From: Vreelandella populi
Lineage (GTDB): Bacteria > Pseudomonadota > Gammaproteobacteria > Pseudomonadales > Halomonadaceae
Assembly (NCBI RefSeq): GCF_003989825.1
Contig: NZ_RZHE01000003.1
Location: forward strand, 186,001 to 250,000
DNA length: 64,000 nt
Direction: 5' to 3'
Shown here: in pieces, positions 1-15,020 of the stretch
Layout of the letters: each line of letters begins with the position of its first letter
Position numbering within the stretch: position 1 is the first letter of the stretch
The notes under the pieces: model-generated
Told to the model about the DNA's origin: nothing
Seen by the model: the letters and a program-made list of their open reading frames with translations, nothing else
Databases searched by the model: none
Program-made: the position numbers and the translations under genes

Positions 1-1309
1 TGCCCAGTGCAATACCCATTTTTTCCTGGTCAGCCTTGGACTTCGGTTCAACGGCTACCGAGATAACCGGATCCGGGAACTCCATGCGCTCGAGAACAAT
101 CTTGTTATCGATATCGCACAGGGTGTCACCTGTGGTGACGTCTTTCAGGCCGATACACGCAGCGATATCGCCGGCGAGTACTTCCTTGATTTCTTCACGT
201 GAGTTGGCGTGCATCTGAACGATACGGCCAACACGCTCTTTCTTCTGCTTAACGGAGTTATAAACACCGTCACCAGATTTCAGAACGCCCGAGTAGACGC
301 GGATAAAGGTCAGCGTACCAACGAAGGGGTCGGTCGCGATCTTGAATGCCAACGCTGCAAACGGAGCATCATCATCTGCTACACGCGTAGCGATGGTGCC
401 GTCTTTATCGTCCAACTCACCTTCGATCGCCTTAACTTCAGTCGGCGAAGGCATGTATTCGATAATGCCATCCAGTACCGCCTGAACGCCTTTGTTTTTA
501 AAGGCAGAACCACAGGTAACCAGAACAATATCGTTAGCCAGAGTACGCGCACGAAGGCCAGCTTTGATCTCTTCGATCGTCAGCTCACCACCTTCCAGGT
601 ACTTCTCCATCAGCTCGTCAGAGCCTTCGGCAGCAGCCTCAACCATTTGCTCGCGATACTTCTCGGCAGTTTCTTGCAGCTCAGCCGGAATATCAACGAG
701 TTCAAAGTTCATACCCAGACTGGCTTCATCCCACAGGATAGCCTTCATCTGGATAAGGTCGACAACGCCCTTAAAGTCTTCTTCTGTGCCCCAGTTAATC
801 TGGATCGGCACAGCATTCGCGCCCAGACGCTCTTTCAACTGGTCAACGACCATGAAGAAGTCAGCGCCGGTACGGTCCATCTTGTTGACGAAGACCATAC
901 GCGGTACTTCGTACTTGTTGGCTTGGCGCCATACGGTCTCGGTCTGCGGCTGAACGCCGGAAGAACCGCACAGTACAACGACCGCACCATCAAGAACACG
1001 TAGAGAACGCTCAACTTCGATAGTGAAGTCAACGTGCCCAGGCGTATCGATGATGTTGATGCGGTGCTCGTCGAACTGCTTGGCCATACCTTGCCAGAAG
1101 GTGGTTACAGCCGCAGAGGTGATAGTAATACCACGCTCTTGCTCCTGCTCCATCCAGTCTGTCGTCGCAGCACCGTCGTGTACTTCACCTACCTTGTGAG
1201 AAAGGCCGGTATAGAACAGGACGCGTTCAGTCGTCGTGGTTTTACCCGCGTCGACGTGCGCTACGATACCAATATTGCGATAACGCTTAAGTGGTGTCTT
1301 GCGTGCCAC
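1..1309 (-). CDS. fusA: Elongation factor G (EF-G), 3' end beyond window
   Basis: Translational GTPase that drives ribosome translocation and, with RRF, ribosome recycling in the cytoplasm. The frame read from a GTG at 1309 begins [20 protein letters not shown]. It continues through the G1 loop AHVDAGKTT and the G3 motif DTPGHVDF, followed by NKMD. Only about 436 of roughly 700 residues are inside the window; the gene runs off the left edge. GTG was chosen because GGGAG lies about 7 nt upstream and the protein start matches the family. It is the last visible gene of the str operon rpsL-rpsG-fusA, and tuf may follow outside the window. Identity is certain; only the missing C-terminus cannot be judged. 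Confidence 0.97.
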   Translation of the reverse strand, partial: MARKTPLKRYRNIGIVAHVDAGKTTTTERVLFYTGLSHKVGEVHDGAATTDWMEQEQERGITITSAAVTTFWQGMAKQFDEHRINIIDTPGHVDFTIEVERSLRVLDGAVVVLCGSSGVQPQTETVWRQANKYEVPRMVFVNKMDRTGADFFMVVDQLKERLGANAVPIQINWGTEEDFKGVVDLIQMKAILWDEASLGMNFELVDIPAELQETAEKYREQMVEAAAEGSDELMEKYLEGGELTIEEIKAGLRARTLANDIVLVTCGSAFKNKGVQAVLDGIIEYMPSPTEVKAIEGELDDKDGTIATRVADDDAPFAALAFKIATDPFVGTLTFIRVYSGVLKSGDGVYNSVKQKKERVGRIVQMHANSREEIKEVLAGDIAACIGLKDVTTGDTLCDIDNKIVLERMEFPDPVISVAVEPKSKADQEKMGIALG

Positions 1310-1460
1310 GGTGAAACTCCCGTTAGTTGGCGATGCTCGTTAATTTAGCAGCGGTGAAAGTGAGCCTTACGCCACCGCCGCCATCACAACATGATAGCGG
1401 CGGGGTGTTGCAACAAAGCGACTCGACTTACCACTTTCAACGACGCCATGCTGAAACAAC

Positions 1461-1550
1461 GTGCATATATAAACGCGAACTCTACAAACACTGCGCTTAC
1501 AAACGCCGTACCTAGAAACGCCGTTCTTAGAAGCGACGCTCTTAGAAACG
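1461..1550 (-). repeat. Six degenerate 15-bp tandem repeats at the rpsG stop codon
   Basis: Read on the minus strand, six consecutive 15-nt units follow one another without spacers: 1550-1536, 1535-1521, 1520-1506, 1505-1491, 1490-1476 and 1475-1461. The first unit is CGTTTCTAAGAGCGT and contains the last two sense codons and the TAA stop of rpsG. The next units are CGCTTCTAAGAACGG, CGTTTCTAGGTACGG, CGTTTGTAAGCGCAG, TGTTTGTAGAGTTCG and CGTTTATATATGCAC. Each of units 1-5 repeats the Arg/Cys-Phe/Leu-stop pattern in the rpsG frame. The array fills much of the rpsG-fusA gap. It looks like tandem duplication of the rpsG 3' end followed by decay; a function is unknown. Confidence 0.8.
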
Positions 1551-2012
1551 ATAGTGCGAGAAAGCTTTGTTGGCTTCGGCCATACGATGCACGTCTTCGC
1601 GCTTCTTAACAGCCGAACCTTTACCTTCTGCCGCATCCAGCATTTCACCAGCCAGACGCTGAACCATCGTTTTTTCACCGCGACGACGTGCCGCGTCTAC
1701 CAGCCAGCGCATAGCGAGCGCTTGACGGCGTGACGGACGAACCTCAACCGGCACCTGATAGGTCGCACCACCTACGCGGCGCGACTTTACTTCGACCATC
1801 GGCTGGATAGTTTCCAGCGCCTTGTCGAAGATTTCCAGCGGCTCTTCTTTACTACGCTCGGCAACCTTGTCCAACGCACCATAAACAATGCGTTCAGCTA
1901 TGGACTTCTTGCCACTGACCATCAGGTGGTTCATGAACTTCGCCAGACGCTCACTTCCGAACTTAGGATCCGGCAGGATTTCGCGTTTAGCTACAACTCT
2001 TCTTCTAGGCAT
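1542..2012 (-). CDS. rpsG: 30S ribosomal protein S7
   Basis: Primary 16S rRNA-binding protein that nucleates assembly of the 30S head and lines the E site. The 156-residue product starts [20 protein letters not shown] and has the typical S7 length and sequence throughout, for example the segments [20 protein letters not shown] and [14 protein letters not shown]. It is the middle gene of the str operon, between rpsL and fusA. In enterobacteria S7 represses its own operon by binding the rpsL-rpsG intercistronic RNA; whether that happens here cannot be seen. Its stop codon lies inside the first unit of a 15-bp tandem repeat array. Confidence 0.98.
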   Translation of the reverse strand: MPRRRVVAKREILPDPKFGSERLAKFMNHLMVSGKKSIAERIVYGALDKVAERSKEEPLEIFDKALETIQPMVEVKSRRVGGATYQVPVEVRPSRRQALAMRWLVDAARRRGEKTMVQRLAGEMLDAAEGKGSAVKKREDVHRMAEANKAFSHYRF

Positions 2013-2159
2013 GATAAGCCCTCAATTAAGGATCCTTCAGGTAAACCCGGGACTCGCGCTAGGCATTCAATACCTTGCATTGCCCGACCTTACTCTTATC
2101 AGACCGTCATATTCATTTTGAACATTACGCTGCATTACGCAGCGAGACGGCAAGCGGTC

Positions 2160-2534
2160 TTAAGACTTCGGACGCTTGGTACCGTACTTGGAACGACCCT
2201 GCTTACGGTTCTGTACGCCGGAGGTATCAAGGGCGCCACGAACGGTGTGATAACGCACACCTGGCAAATCCTTTACACGGCCGCCGCGAATCAGAACAAC
2301 AGAGTGCTCCTGCAGGTTGTGACCTTCACCACCAATGTAAGAAGAAACTTCGAAACCGTTGGTCAGGCGCACACGGCAAACCTTACGCAGGGCCGAGTTC
2401 GGCTTCTTGGGGGTAGTGGTGTATACGCGCGTACATACGCCGCGTTTTTGCGGACAAGCCTGCAGCGCGGGCACGTCACTTTTAGTAACGGGGCGCTTGC
2501 GCGGCTTACGCACTAGCTGATTAATCGTTGCCAT
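2160..2534 (-). CDS. rpsL: 30S ribosomal protein S12
   Basis: Decoding-centre protein of the small subunit. The start is placed at ATG 2534, giving 124 residues beginning [15 protein letters not shown]; a longer frame upstream is not conserved. The streptomycin-relevant loops [13 protein letters not shown] and [11 protein letters not shown] are wild type, with the key lysines and proline present, so no target-site resistance change is visible. It is the first gene of the str operon, about 100 nt downstream of a good sigma70-like promoter (2612-2641) that follows rpoC. Co-directional with rpsG (147-nt gap) and fusA. Confidence 0.98.
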   Translation of the reverse strand: MATINQLVRKPRKRPVTKSDVPALQACPQKRGVCTRVYTTTPKKPNSALRKVCRVRLTNGFEVSSYIGGEGHNLQEHSVVLIRGGRVKDLPGVRYHTVRGALDTSGVQNRKQGRSKYGTKRPKS

Positions 2535-2611
2535 GGTGTTTAGCTGACTCCAATGGTTGCCTGGCCTTCCAGCGGCTGCGGGCGCACCCACCCCACTGTT
2601 AAAGGCTGCGC

Positions 2612-2641
2612 ATTCTAAAGGCTGACCCTAGCCGGCGTCAA
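2612..2641 (-). promoter_or_regulatory. Predicted sigma70 promoter of the str operon
   Basis: On the minus strand TTGACG (2641-2636) and TAGAAT (2617-2612) are separated by 18 nt, between rpoC and rpsL. This would let rpsL-rpsG-fusA be transcribed separately from rpoBC. Predicted from sequence only. Confidence 0.6.
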
Positions 2642-2643
2642 GT

Positions 2644-2667
2644 CTTGCCGGCGGTTTAACCGGCAAG
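2644..2667 (-). terminator. Hairpin downstream of rpoC, no clear U tract
   Basis: Perfect 8-bp inverted repeat CTTGCCGG / CCGGCAAG with an 8-nt loop, located after rpoC and just before the str promoter. There is no T run after it on the minus strand. It may be a weak terminator, a pause or a processing site rather than a strong intrinsic terminator. Confidence 0.35.
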
Positions 2668-2708
2668 ATAGCGTCGTCAGGGCCAGATACTTTTTTTACT
2701 ACTCTATT

Positions 2709-6923
<4,215 letters not shown>

Positions 6924-6933
6924 ATGACGGCTC

Positions 6934-9900
6934 CTAGCTCTCTAACTCGATATCGATGCCCAGCGAGCGGATTTCCTTCACGAGTACGTTGAAGGATTCC
7001 GGCATGCCCGCCTGCATGGTGTGGTCGCCATCCACGATGTTTTTGTACATCTTGGTGCGGCCTTCGACGTCATCCGATTTGACGGTGAGCATCTCCTGCA
7101 GGGTGTAGGCTGCGCCATAAGCTTCCAGCGCCCACACTTCCATCTCACCAAAGCGCTGACCACCGAACTGCGCCTTACCACCCAAGGGCTGCTGGGTAAC
7201 CAGCGAGTAAGAACCGGTAGAACGCGCATGCATCTTGTCGTCTACCAAGTGGTTCAGTTTCAGCATGTACATGTAACCAACGGTTACCGGGCGGTCAAAC
7301 GAATCACCCGTGCGGCCGTCGTACAGCGCCATCTGGCCTGACTCAGGAATGTCAGCAAGCTTCAGCAGGTGTTTGATTTCGTGCTCTTTGGCACCATCAA
7401 ATACCGGCGTGGCCATGGGCACACCACCTTTGAGGTTCTTGGCCAGCGCAATGACTTCTTCATCACTGAGTGAATCCAGATCTTCAGCGCGAGCACCAGG
7501 TGTGTTGTACACCTGACCCAAGAAGTCGCGAATCTCGGCAACCTGCTGGCCGCGTGCGTCGCGCAGCATGGCGTCGATCTTGACGCCCAGACCACGTGCA
7601 GCCATACCCAGGTGGGTTTCCAGAATCTGACCCACGTTCATACGTGACGGTACACCCAGCGGGTTGAGCACGACGTCAACCGGCTCGCCCTTCTCGTCAA
7701 ACGGCATGTCCTCGATCGGCATGATCGCGGAGATAACACCTTTGTTACCGTGACGACCGGCCATCTTGTCACCAGGCTGGATGCGACGCTTGACAGCCAT
7801 GTAGACCTTGACGATTTTCAGCACGCCCGGTGCGAGATCGTCGCCCTGGGTCAGCTTGCGCTTCTTGTCTTCGAAACGCTCATCCATCTCTTTACGGCGG
7901 TTTTCCAGCTGCTCGTCAGCCTGAGCCAGAAGCTCGTTGTAGGACTCATCCTGCATGCGCAGTTTGAACCACTGCTGACGCGGCAGCTCGTCGAGGTACT
8001 CTTCATCGAGCACGTCGCCTTTCTTGAGCTTCGGACCACCATTGACCGCCTGGCCGTCCAGCGTACGCTTGAGACGCTCGAACGTGGCGTCTTCGGCAAT
8101 ACGGTAGGTTTCCTGTAGGTCCTTACGGACTTCATCAAGCTGCATTTGCTCAATGGCAAGCGCACGGGAGTCCTTCTCAACGCCGTCGCGGGTGAAGACC
8201 TGAACGTCGATAACCGTACCTTTCATGCCAGTAGGGGCACGCAGGGAGGTATCTTTGACATCAGACGCCTTCTCACCGAAGATCGCACGCAGCAGCTTCT
8301 CTTCCGGCGTCAGCTGGGTTTCACCCTTCGGCGTTACCTTACCGACCAGAATGTCACCCGGGCCAACTTCGGCACCGATATAGACAACACCCGCCTCATC
8401 CAGCTTGCCCAGTGCCGACTCACCCACGTTGGGAATATCGGACGTGATCTCTTCCGGGCCCAGCTTGGTGTCGCGAGACACACAGGTCAGTTCCTGAATG
8501 TGGATAGTGGTGAAACGGTCTTCTTGAACGACCCGCTCGGAAAGCAGGATGGAGTCCTCGAAGTTGTAACCGTTCCAGGGCATGAACGCGATACGCATGT
8601 TCTGACCCAGTGCCAGATCACCCATATCGACAGACGGGCCGTCGGCGAGAATATCGCCACGCGCTACGTTGTCACCCGGGCGCACGATGGGGCGCTGGTT
8701 CATGCAGGTGTTCTGGTTAGAACGCGTGTACTTGGTCAGGTTGTAGATATCAACGCCGGCTTCACCACCGATGATTTCATCTTCGTTAACCCGCACTACC
8801 ACACGACGCGCATCTACCGAGTCGATCACACCGCCACGACGCGCTACGGCACATACGCCAGAGTCACGCGCAACAAAACGCTCCATACCGGTACCCACGA
8901 GCGGCTTGTCAGCACGCAGGGTGGGAACGGCCTGACGCTGCATGTTCGCACCCATCAGGGCGCGGTTAGCATCATCATGCTCCAGGAACGGGATCAGAGC
9001 AGCAGCTACCGATACGACCTGACGAGGAGAAACGTCCATCAGCGTCACTTGCTCAGGACGCATGAAGGTAGTCTCACCACGGTGACGTACCTGTACCAAG
9101 TCATCGCTCAGCTTGTTGGACTCGTCAACCGCCGCCGATGCCTGGGCGATAACGAAATCACCCTCTTCGATCGCTGACAGGTGAACGATATCGTCAGTCA
9201 CCTGACCCGCATTAACCTTGCGGTACGGCGTCTCAAGGAAGCCGTAGCTGTTAGTGTGACTGTAGGTGGCCAACGAGTTGATCAGACCGATGTTCGGGCC
9301 TTCAGGCGTCTCGATGGGGCAAAGACGGCCGTAGTGCGTGGCGTGTACGTCACGTACTTCAAAGCCGGCACGCTCACGTGTCAGACCACCCGGGCCGAGT
9401 GCAGACACACGACGCTTGTGGGTAACTTCCGAAAGCGGGTTGTTCTGGTCCATGAACTGTGAAAGCTGGCTTGAACCGAAGAACTCTTTCACCGCCGCCG
9501 CAACCGGCTTGGCGTTGATCAGATCCTGCGGCATCAAACCTTCGCTTTCCGCCATGGAGAGACGTTCTTTCACCGCACGCTCAACGCGCACCAGACCTAC
9601 ACGGAACTGGTTTTCGGCCATCTCGCCAACACAGCGAATACGACGGTTGCCCAGGTGATCGATATCGTCAACGTCACCAAAGCCGTTACGGATATTGATC
9701 AGCTCGCGCAGCACATCAAGGATGTCCTTGCGATCGAGCACGCCAGAGCCGGTGTCGGAATCGCGACGCAGGCGGCGGTTGAACTTCATGCGACCCACGC
9801 CCGACAGGTCGTAGCGGTCTTCAGTGAAGAACAGGTTGTGGAACAGCGTTTCGGCTGCTTCCTTGGTGGGCGGCTCGCCAGGACGCATCATGCGGTAAAT

Positions 9901-11010
9901 TTCAACCAGCGCTTCAAGCTGCGAACCTGTGGTATCGAGCTTCAAGGTGTCAGAAATAAACGAACCGCAATCCAGGTCGTTGGTGTAAAGCGTTTCGATC
10001 AGGGTAATACCACCCTGCGCCATACGCTCAAGCACTTCAGGCGTAATTTCGGTGTTGCACGGGCAGATCAGCTCACCAGTTTTGGTATCAATCTGATCTT
10101 TGGCCAGCGTCTTGCCGAACAGGTACTCCATCGGCACTTCCAGACGCTCAAGACCGGCTTTTTCAAGCTGGCGAATGTGCTTCTGGGTAATCCGACGCCC
10201 TTCTTCAACAATGATCTCGCCGTCGCCGCCTTTGATGTCAAAGGTAGCGGTCTCACCGCGCAGGCGTGATGGCACCAGTTCCACGAAGAAGCCGGACTTC
10301 TCGATGTGGAAAACGCTGGTGTCGAAGAATTCATTCAGAATTTCTTCAGCGCTCATGCCCAAGGCACGCATAAGTACCGAAGCCGGAAGTTTACGGCGAC
10401 GGTCGATACGTACAAACACGTTGTCTTTGGGGTCGAACTCGAAGTCCAACCAGGAACCACGGTAAGGAATCACGCGGGCAGAGTAGAGCAACTTGCCTGA
10501 TGAGTGGCTCTTACCTTTGTCGTGATCGAAGAACACACCGGGCGAGCGGTGGAGCTGGGAAACAATAACCCGCTCAGTACCGTTGATGACAAAGGTACCG
10601 TTCTCAGTCATCAGGGGGATTTCCCCCATGTAGACTTCTTGCTCTTTAATATCCTTGATTGCCTTGTTCGAGGAATCGCGATCGTAAATGATCAAGCGAA
10701 CCTTGACGCGCAGCGGGGCGGAATAGGTCACGCCGCGCAGCTGACACTCCTTAACATCGAACGCCGGCGTACCAAAGCGATAGCTGACGTACTCAAGTGC
10801 TGCGTTACCGGAGAAGCTCTCAATCGGGAACACGGACTTGAACGCCGCATGCAGGCCAACTTCGTGACGCTCGTCAGGCGAACGATCTTGCTGGAGAAAG
10901 TCGTAATAGGAATCAAGCTGGATGGCCAGCAAGTAAGGCACATCCATCACTTGGGGCAGTTTGCCGAAATCCTTGCGGATGCGTTTTTTCTCAGTATATG
11001 AGTAAGCCAT
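6934..11010 (-). CDS. rpoB: DNA-directed RNA polymerase subunit beta
   Basis: Second largest RNA polymerase subunit, 1358 residues, starting [17 protein letters not shown]. The rifampicin-binding cluster reads [20 protein letters not shown] with the following [10 protein letters not shown], the wild-type enterobacterial sequence, so rifampicin sensitivity is expected. The C-terminal [12 protein letters not shown] and [20 protein letters not shown] blocks are present. It follows rplL after 257 nt that contain an attenuator-like terminator, the usual device lowering rpoBC expression relative to L10-L12. Confidence 0.99.
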   Translation of the reverse strand: MAYSYTEKKRIRKDFGKLPQVMDVPYLLAIQLDSYYDFLQQDRSPDERHEVGLHAAFKSVFPIESFSGNAALEYVSYRFGTPAFDVKECQLRGVTYSAPLRVKVRLIIYDRDSSNKAIKDIKEQEVYMGEIPLMTENGTFVINGTERVIVSQLHRSPGVFFDHDKGKSHSSGKLLYSARVIPYRGSWLDFEFDPKDNVFVRIDRRRKLPASVLMRALGMSAEEILNEFFDTSVFHIEKSGFFVELVPSRLRGETATFDIKGGDGEIIVEEGRRITQKHIRQLEKAGLERLEVPMEYLFGKTLAKDQIDTKTGELICPCNTEITPEVLERMAQGGITLIETLYTNDLDCGSFISDTLKLDTTGSQLEALVEIYRMMRPGEPPTKEAAETLFHNLFFTEDRYDLSGVGRMKFNRRLRRDSDTGSGVLDRKDILDVLRELINIRNGFGDVDDIDHLGNRRIRCVGEMAENQFRVGLVRVERAVKERLSMAESEGLMPQDLINAKPVAAAVKEFFGSSQLSQFMDQNNPLSEVTHKRRVSALGPGGLTRERAGFEVRDVHATHYGRLCPIETPEGPNIGLINSLATYSHTNSYGFLETPYRKVNAGQVTDDIVHLSAIEEGDFVIAQASAAVDESNKLSDDLVQVRHRGETTFMRPEQVTLMDVSPRQVVSVAAALIPFLEHDDANRALMGANMQRQAVPTLRADKPLVGTGMERFVARDSGVCAVARRGGVIDSVDARRVVVRVNEDEIIGGEAGVDIYNLTKYTRSNQNTCMNQRPIVRPGDNVARGDILADGPSVDMGDLALGQNMRIAFMPWNGYNFEDSILLSERVVQEDRFTTIHIQELTCVSRDTKLGPEEITSDIPNVGESALGKLDEAGVVYIGAEVGPGDILVGKVTPKGETQLTPEEKLLRAIFGEKASDVKDTSLRAPTGMKGTVIDVQVFTRDGVEKDSRALAIEQMQLDEVRKDLQETYRIAEDATFERLKRTLDGQAVNGGPKLKKGDVLDEEYLDELPRQQWFKLRMQDESYNELLAQADEQLENRRKEMDERFEDKKRKLTQGDDLAPGVLKIVKVYMAVKRRIQPGDKMAGRHGNKGVISAIMPIEDMPFDEKGEPVDVVLNPLGVPSRMNVGQILETHLGMAARGLGVKIDAMLRDARGQQVAEIRDFLGQVYNTPGARAEDLDSLSDEEVIALAKNLKGGVPMATPVFDGAKEHEIKHLLKLADIPESGQMALYDGRTGDSFDRPVTVGYMYMLKLNHLVDDKMHARSTGSYSLVTQQPLGGKAQFGGQRFGEMEVWALEAYGAAYTLQEMLTVKSDDVEGRTKMYKNIVDGDHTMQAGMPESFNVLVKEIRSLGIDIELES

Positions 11011-11192
11011 CTGTATTCCCCAGCTTGTTCACCATGGGTGACCGATGCGTGGTCATCGCTGCCCTGCGCGGGCGTGTCAGACGCAGACAGCAAGCTCCTA
11101 AATCGGTAGCTCGCCGTCGAAAATCTTGATCGATAACAGTGTTACAACAACGGTATTACTGTGTTCCTGTTGCAACCTTCAGGCTGCAACAG

Positions 11193-11223
11193 AAAAAGGC
11201 CGGCAGCGGGAAGACCCGCCGCC
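11193..11223 (-). terminator. Attenuator between rplL and rpoB
   Basis: On the minus strand a 9-bp stem (GGCGGCGGG / CCCGCTGCC, one G-U pair, TCTT loop) is followed by GGCC and TTTTT (11197-11193). A second imperfect hairpin without a T run follows at 11192-11167. This matches the partial terminator known between rplL and rpoB in other proteobacteria. Termination efficiency is not known. Confidence 0.65.
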
Positions 11224-11267
11224 AGCCGTGGAAGCTTACGCAGCGCGTAAAGCCATCAGCACAAGAA

Positions 11268-11639
11268 TTACTTGAGCTCGACGGTTGCGCCCGCTTCTTC
11301 CAGCTTCGCTTTTGCTGCTTCTGCGTCGTCTTTGGACATGGCTTCTTTGATAGTTGCCGGAGCGCCGTCAACAGCGCCTTTAGCTTCTTTCAGGCCAAGA
11401 CCGGTGATTTCGCGAACGGCTTTGATGACGTTAACTTTCTTGTCACCAGCAGCAGTCAGAACCAGGTCAAATTCAGTCTGCTCTTCTGCAGCAGCTTCGC
11501 CGCCGCCAGCCGGGCCAGCCATAACAGCTGCAGCAGCTGATACGCCGAATTTCTCTTCCATTGCTTCGATCAGCTCAACAACTTCCATTACGGACATGTC
11601 GGCTACAGCATTGATGATATCGTCTTTAGACAGTGCCAT
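11268..11639 (-). CDS. rplL: 50S ribosomal protein L7/L12
   Basis: Stalk protein that recruits translational GTPases; it binds L10 as several dimers. The product is 123 residues, with an N-terminal dimerisation helix ([20 protein letters not shown]), an alanine/glycine-rich hinge at about residues 35-52, and a C-terminal factor-binding domain with [20 protein letters not shown]. It lies 111 nt after rplJ in the L10 operon, upstream of the rpoB attenuator. Confidence 0.99.
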   Translation of the reverse strand: MALSKDDIINAVADMSVMEVVELIEAMEEKFGVSAAAAVMAGPAGGGEAAAEEQTEFDLVLTAAGDKKVNVIKAVREITGLGLKEAKGAVDGAPATIKEAMSKDDAEAAKAKLEEAGATVELK

Positions 11640-11750
11640 TTTTCATTCCTAACTTTGCGGGAGTCTCGGTCGGCCGAGGACTCGGGATTCATTGCTCGGT
11701 TCAGGCAACGCAATCGACATAGCGTTCACGCCGCCTGCAAAAAGGTCTGC

Positions 11751-12254
11751 TTACGCAGCTTCTTCTTGCTTCTGATCGCGCAGAGCGGCCAGGGTACGAA
11801 CCAGCTTGCCAGCGGAGGCTTCTTTCATTACCGACATCAACTTGGCAATTGCTTCGTTGTAAGTCGGTAGGGTTGCCAGACGGTCGATGTCAGCAGCCGG
11901 GATCAGTTCGCCTTCGTAGGCCAACGCCTTCACTTCGAAGTTCTGCTCGGTTTTAGCAAAATCTTTGAACAAGCGAGCGGCAGCGCCCGGATGATCAGTA
12001 GAGAAAGCCAACAGAGTCGGACCAACAAAGCTCTCGTTCAGACACTCCCACTGAGTGCCCTCGAGGGCGCGGCGAGCCAGCGTGTTGCGAACAACGCGCA
12101 GCTCTACACCATTCTCACGTGCCTGCTTACGCAGATCGGTCATTTTACCGACCGTTACACCGCGAGAATCGGCAACTACGACGGAGAGTGCGCCCTTGGC
12201 CGCTTCACTGACCTCGGCAACAATCGCTTTCTTGCCTTCAAGTGCTAGTGGCAC
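11751..12254 (-). CDS. rplJ: 50S ribosomal protein L10
   Basis: Anchors the L7/L12 stalk to 23S rRNA and represses its own operon by binding the leader RNA. The start is set at GTG 12254, giving 167 residues beginning [20 protein letters not shown]. An AAGGAG ribosome site lies 8 nt upstream, and the open frame further upstream is leader sequence with no L10 similarity. The C-terminal helix that carries L7/L12 is present. First gene of the rplJL-rpoBC unit. Confidence 0.97.
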   Translation of the reverse strand: MPLALEGKKAIVAEVSEAAKGALSVVVADSRGVTVGKMTDLRKQARENGVELRVVRNTLARRALEGTQWECLNESFVGPTLLAFSTDHPGAAARLFKDFAKTEQNFEVKALAYEGELIPAADIDRLATLPTYNEAIAKLMSVMKEASAGKLVRTLAALRDQKQEEAA

Positions 12255-12339
12255 AGTGATCACTCCTTCGTGCCGAAACCTTTTCAAGGCTTCGGAGGTT
12301 ACCATCTCTTCCAGGCCTAATATAACGAGCACTGGAAGC

Positions 12340-12415
12340 CTTAGGGGATGGTGCTCACCAGAAAGCGAAGTCGCTAAAAAAGCTACAACCAACTGGCGGC
12401 CACACCATCTGCGCA
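12340..12415 (-). promoter_or_regulatory. Ribosomal protein L10 leader RNA
   Basis: The 305-nt gap between rplA and rplJ carries a structured leader. On the minus strand GATGGTG (12409-12403) can pair with CACCATC (12353-12347). They enclose an apical region with a short TAGCGACTTCGCT hairpin. Position and the closing stem agree with the known L10-binding autoregulatory leader. The boundaries are approximate and the full fold was not computed. Confidence 0.6.
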
Positions 12416-12559
12416 GGCGCTTTAGGCAATTAAGCCGCGTTGAGATGAGAACACCCAGCGCGGCACCTGCGGTCTTTGACGGTGCTCCGGCAGGTTTACC
12501 TAACCAGAGGACCGCAAAGTTCTTGCTCGGTTCTTACTTAAAACCTGTCGACGACCTGC

Positions 12560-13252
12560 TTATACAAGCGCAGAGTGGTCGATAGTCAGACCTGGGCCCA
12601 TGGTAGTGGACAGGGTGACTTTCTTAAAGTAAATACCTTTAGAGGAGCTCGGCTTGAGCCTCTTCAGGTCAGCAACCAGCGCTTCCAGGTTACCCTGAAC
12701 GGATGCCGCATCAAACGTCACTTTACCCAGCGTAGTGTGGATAATGCCGTTTTTGTCAGTACGGAAACGTACCTGGCCGGCTTTGGCGTTCTTGACAGCA
12801 GTCGCCACGTCAGGCGTTACGGTGCCGACTTTCGGGTTCGGCATCAGGCCACGCGGACCCAGAATCTGGCCCAGCTGACCGACAACGCGCATGGCATCCG
12901 GAGAAGCGATAACGACGTCAAAGTCCATCACGCCCTTCTTCACCTGCTCAGCCAGCTCTTCCATACCCACGATGTCAGCGCCTGCTTCTTTAGCAGCATC
13001 GGCGTTAGCACCTTGAGTGAAGACCGCTACGCGTACGTCTTTACCGGTGCCGTTAGGCATTACGGTAGCGCCACGAACAACCTGGTCAGATTTACGCGGA
13101 TCAACGCCAAGGTTGATCGCGACATCAACAGACTCGTTGAATTTGACGGTAGACAGCTCAGAGAGCAGTGCAACCGCTTCTTCCAGAGAGTAAGCCTTGT
13201 TGGCATCTACTTTCTCGCGAATTACCTTCGCGCGCTTAGACAGTTTAGCCAT
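12560..13252 (-). CDS. rplA: 50S ribosomal protein L1
   Basis: Forms the L1 stalk that moves deacylated tRNA out of the E site, and acts as translational repressor of the L11 operon in other bacteria. The product is 230 residues, starting [20 protein letters not shown], with the family segments [17 protein letters not shown] and [14 protein letters not shown]. It begins 2 nt after the rplK stop, so translation is probably coupled. Followed by the L10 leader region. Confidence 0.99.
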   Translation of the reverse strand: MAKLSKRAKVIREKVDANKAYSLEEAVALLSELSTVKFNESVDVAINLGVDPRKSDQVVRGATVMPNGTGKDVRVAVFTQGANADAAKEAGADIVGMEELAEQVKKGVMDFDVVIASPDAMRVVGQLGQILGPRGLMPNPKVGTVTPDVATAVKNAKAGQVRFRTDKNGIIHTTLGKVTFDAASVQGNLEALVADLKRLKPSSSKGIYFKKVTLSTTMGPGLTIDHSALV

Positions 13253-13254
13253 GA

Positions 13255-13686
13255 TCAGAGACCCTCCACGTTAAGGCCCATGCTACGAGCGCTGCCTGCG
13301 ATAGTACGTACGGCGGCATCGAGATCAGAAGCCGTCAGATCAGGCTCCTTGGTCTTGGCGATCTCTTCAAGCTGCTCGCGAGTCACGGTGCCGACTTTCT
13401 TCTTGTTCGGCTCACCAGAGCCCGACTTGATACCAGCGGCTTTCTTCAGCAGCACGGCAGCAGGCGGAGTCTTGGTAACGAACGTGAAGCTACGGTCGGA
13501 ATAGACAGTGATCACGACAGGCGTCGGCAGGCCGGGCTCAATTTCTTGAGTCGCAGCGTTGAACGCCTTACAGAATTCCATGATGTTCACGCCGTGCTGA
13601 CCCAACGCTGGGCCTACGGGCGGACTTGGATTGGCTTTACCTGCAGCTACCTGCAGTTTGATATAAGCCTGGACTTTCTTGGCCAT
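13255..13686 (-). CDS. rplK: 50S ribosomal protein L11
   Basis: Part of the GTPase-associated centre; binds 23S rRNA and is needed for RelA-dependent stringent signalling. The product is 143 residues. The N-terminal proline-rich segment with [20 protein letters not shown] and the C-terminal rRNA-binding domain ending in [10 protein letters not shown] are both typical. First gene of the L11-L1 pair, with a 104-nt gap after nusG that contains a hairpin. Confidence 0.99.
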   Translation of the reverse strand: MAKKVQAYIKLQVAAGKANPSPPVGPALGQHGVNIMEFCKAFNAATQEIEPGLPTPVVITVYSDRSFTFVTKTPPAAVLLKKAAGIKSGSGEPNKKKVGTVTREQLEEIAKTKEPDLTASDLDAAVRTIAGSARSMGLNVEGL

Positions 13687-13737
13687 GGTAGTTACTCCAT
13701 TTGGGTAATAACGCCTTGCGGCTCCCCGGGACTAGCG

Positions 13738-13756
13738 AGACAGCCAACGGCTGCCT
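13738..13756 (-). promoter_or_regulatory. Hairpin in the rplK leader
   Basis: In the nusG-rplK gap the minus strand reads AGGCAGCC GTT GGCTGTCT, an 8-bp stem with one G-U pair and a 3-nt loop. A site for L1 autoregulation is expected in this leader from other bacteria, but the sequence alone does not prove that this hairpin is that site. Confidence 0.3.
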
Positions 13757-13790
13757 CTTACGAATTTATGACGTTTTCTTAACCCGCAGC

Positions 13791-14324
13791 TTACTCTTTC
13801 TCAACCTGAGAAAACTCTAGCTCAACAGGTGTTGCACGCCCAAAGATCAATACGCTGACCTGCAGGCGGCTCTTGTCGTAGTTGACTTCTTCAACTACGC
13901 CATTGAAGTCTGCAAATGGACCATCGATAACGCGCACCGACTGACCTGGCTCAAACATGGTCTTGGGCCGCGGCTTGTCGGTACCGTCCTTCACACGACG
14001 CAGAATCGCATCGGCTTCACGGGAAGTAATCGGCGCTGGCTTTTCTTTGGTACCGCCAATAAAGCCCATGACGCGCGGCGTCTCATTGACGAGATGCCAT
14101 GTTTCGTCGGCCATCTCCATCTCGACCAGTACATAGCCGGGATAGAACTTGCGCTCACTCTTGCGGCGCTTGCCGTCACGCATTTCAACGACTTCTTCGG
14201 TCGGCACCAGAATTTCGCCAAAGCGATCTTCCATACCGTGCATTTTTACGCGCTCAATAAGTGAGCGCATAACATGCTTCTCAAAGCCGGAATAGGCGTG
14301 AACGACGTACCAACGTTTGGACAT
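13791..14324 (-). CDS. nusG: Transcription termination/antitermination protein NusG
   Basis: Elongation factor that bridges the RNA polymerase clamp and couples transcription to ribosomes and Rho. The 177-residue product has the NGN domain ([32 protein letters not shown]) and a C-terminal KOW domain ([19 protein letters not shown]). It starts 8 nt after the secE stop, the universal secE-nusG order. Confidence 0.99.
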   Translation of the reverse strand: MSKRWYVVHAYSGFEKHVMRSLIERVKMHGMEDRFGEILVPTEEVVEMRDGKRRKSERKFYPGYVLVEMEMADETWHLVNETPRVMGFIGGTKEKPAPITSREADAILRRVKDGTDKPRPKTMFEPGQSVRVIDGPFADFNGVVEEVNYDKSRLQVSVLIFGRATPVELEFSQVEKE

Positions 14325-14332
14325 GAAAGCTC

Positions 14333-14716
14333 CTAACCAATGACGCCGGACATTGCCCAGCCAAGAAGAGTATCAATCAACCACAGCATCAAACCCACCA
14401 CGAGAACAGCCACCAGGACAATCGCGGTGGTTTGAATCGTTTCGGGACGGGTCGGCCATACAACGCGCTGGATCTCTTTCTTGGCGCTAACGGCAAGTTC
14501 TCTCAAATCACGGCCTTTGGTTGTGGTGAGCGCAATTACACCTGCAAGCGCACACAGCACCACCACACCCAGCACGCGGTAGAGCAGACCAATATCGGTG
14601 AAATAGGTATTACCTACAATAGCGACGACAAGCAGCGCTATAACTGCCGCCCACTTGAGCCCGTCATGACGCGCTTGTTGCACCTCAGCGCCATGTTTTA
14701 TAGAACTCGGCTTCAT
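14333..14716 (-). CDS. secE: Preprotein translocase subunit SecE
   Basis: Inner-membrane subunit that clamps SecY in the general secretion channel. The start is placed at ATG 14716, giving 127 residues; GGAG lies 9 nt upstream and any longer frame would run through tRNA-Trp. Three hydrophobic segments at about residues 20-38, 41-60 and 95-120 match the three-helix gammaproteobacterial SecE. The conserved cytoplasmic segment [17 protein letters not shown] precedes the last helix. Probably cotranscribed with tRNA-Trp and nusG. Confidence 0.95.
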   Translation of the reverse strand: MKPSSIKHGAEVQQARHDGLKWAAVIALLVVAIVGNTYFTDIGLLYRVLGVVVLCALAGVIALTTTKGRDLRELAVSAKKEIQRVVWPTRPETIQTTAIVLVAVLVVGLMLWLIDTLLGWAMSGVIG

Positions 14717-14787
14717 AAAAACGAGACTCCTCAGGGTACAGCGAGCGACAATGGAATTCTTTAAAGACATACCAACCTGGGGAAGGT

Positions 14788-14863
<76 letters not shown>

Positions 14864-14913
14864 GTATCATCGTTGCCGGACCACTTAGTCAAGCCCAAAC
14901 AACAGCGGGCGCC

Positions 14914-14942
14914 ATGATAGCGGAGAATTAACCGCTTGACAA
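14914..14942 (-). promoter_or_regulatory. Predicted sigma70 promoter for tRNA-Trp-secE-nusG
   Basis: Minus strand TTGTCA (14942-14937), 17-nt spacer, TATCAT (14919-14914). The predicted start is about 45 nt before tRNA-Trp. It lies downstream of the terminator that follows tRNA-Thr, so it should give a separate transcript. Confidence 0.75.
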
Positions 14943-14993
14943 CCCTTTTCAGCATCAAACGCCCATACAAGGCAACGCTTAAATGCAAAGACA

Positions 14994-15020
14994 AAAAAAG
15001 CGAGCTTGGCTCGCTTTTTT
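14994..15020 (-). terminator. Intrinsic terminator after tRNA-Thr
   Basis: GCGAGC / GCTCGC stem with a 3-nt loop, flanked by A7 and T6 so that it can act on either strand. On the minus strand it ends the tRNA-Tyr-Gly-Thr transcript. Confidence 0.85.

Noticed and set aside
1461-1550. CRISPR-like array
   Set aside because: Units are 15 nt, directly adjacent, with no spacers, and the first unit is the end of rpsG. This is a tandem duplication, not a CRISPR.
8146-9177. 343-codon plus-strand open frame inside rpoB, and similar long plus-strand frames within rpoC, rplA and rplK
   Set aside because: They run antisense to highly conserved genes, have no family resemblance, and arise from the codon bias of the real genes.
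12255-12392. N-terminal extension of L10
   Set aside because: The open frame covers the leader RNA, has no L10 similarity, and the GTG at 12254 has a proper ribosome site.
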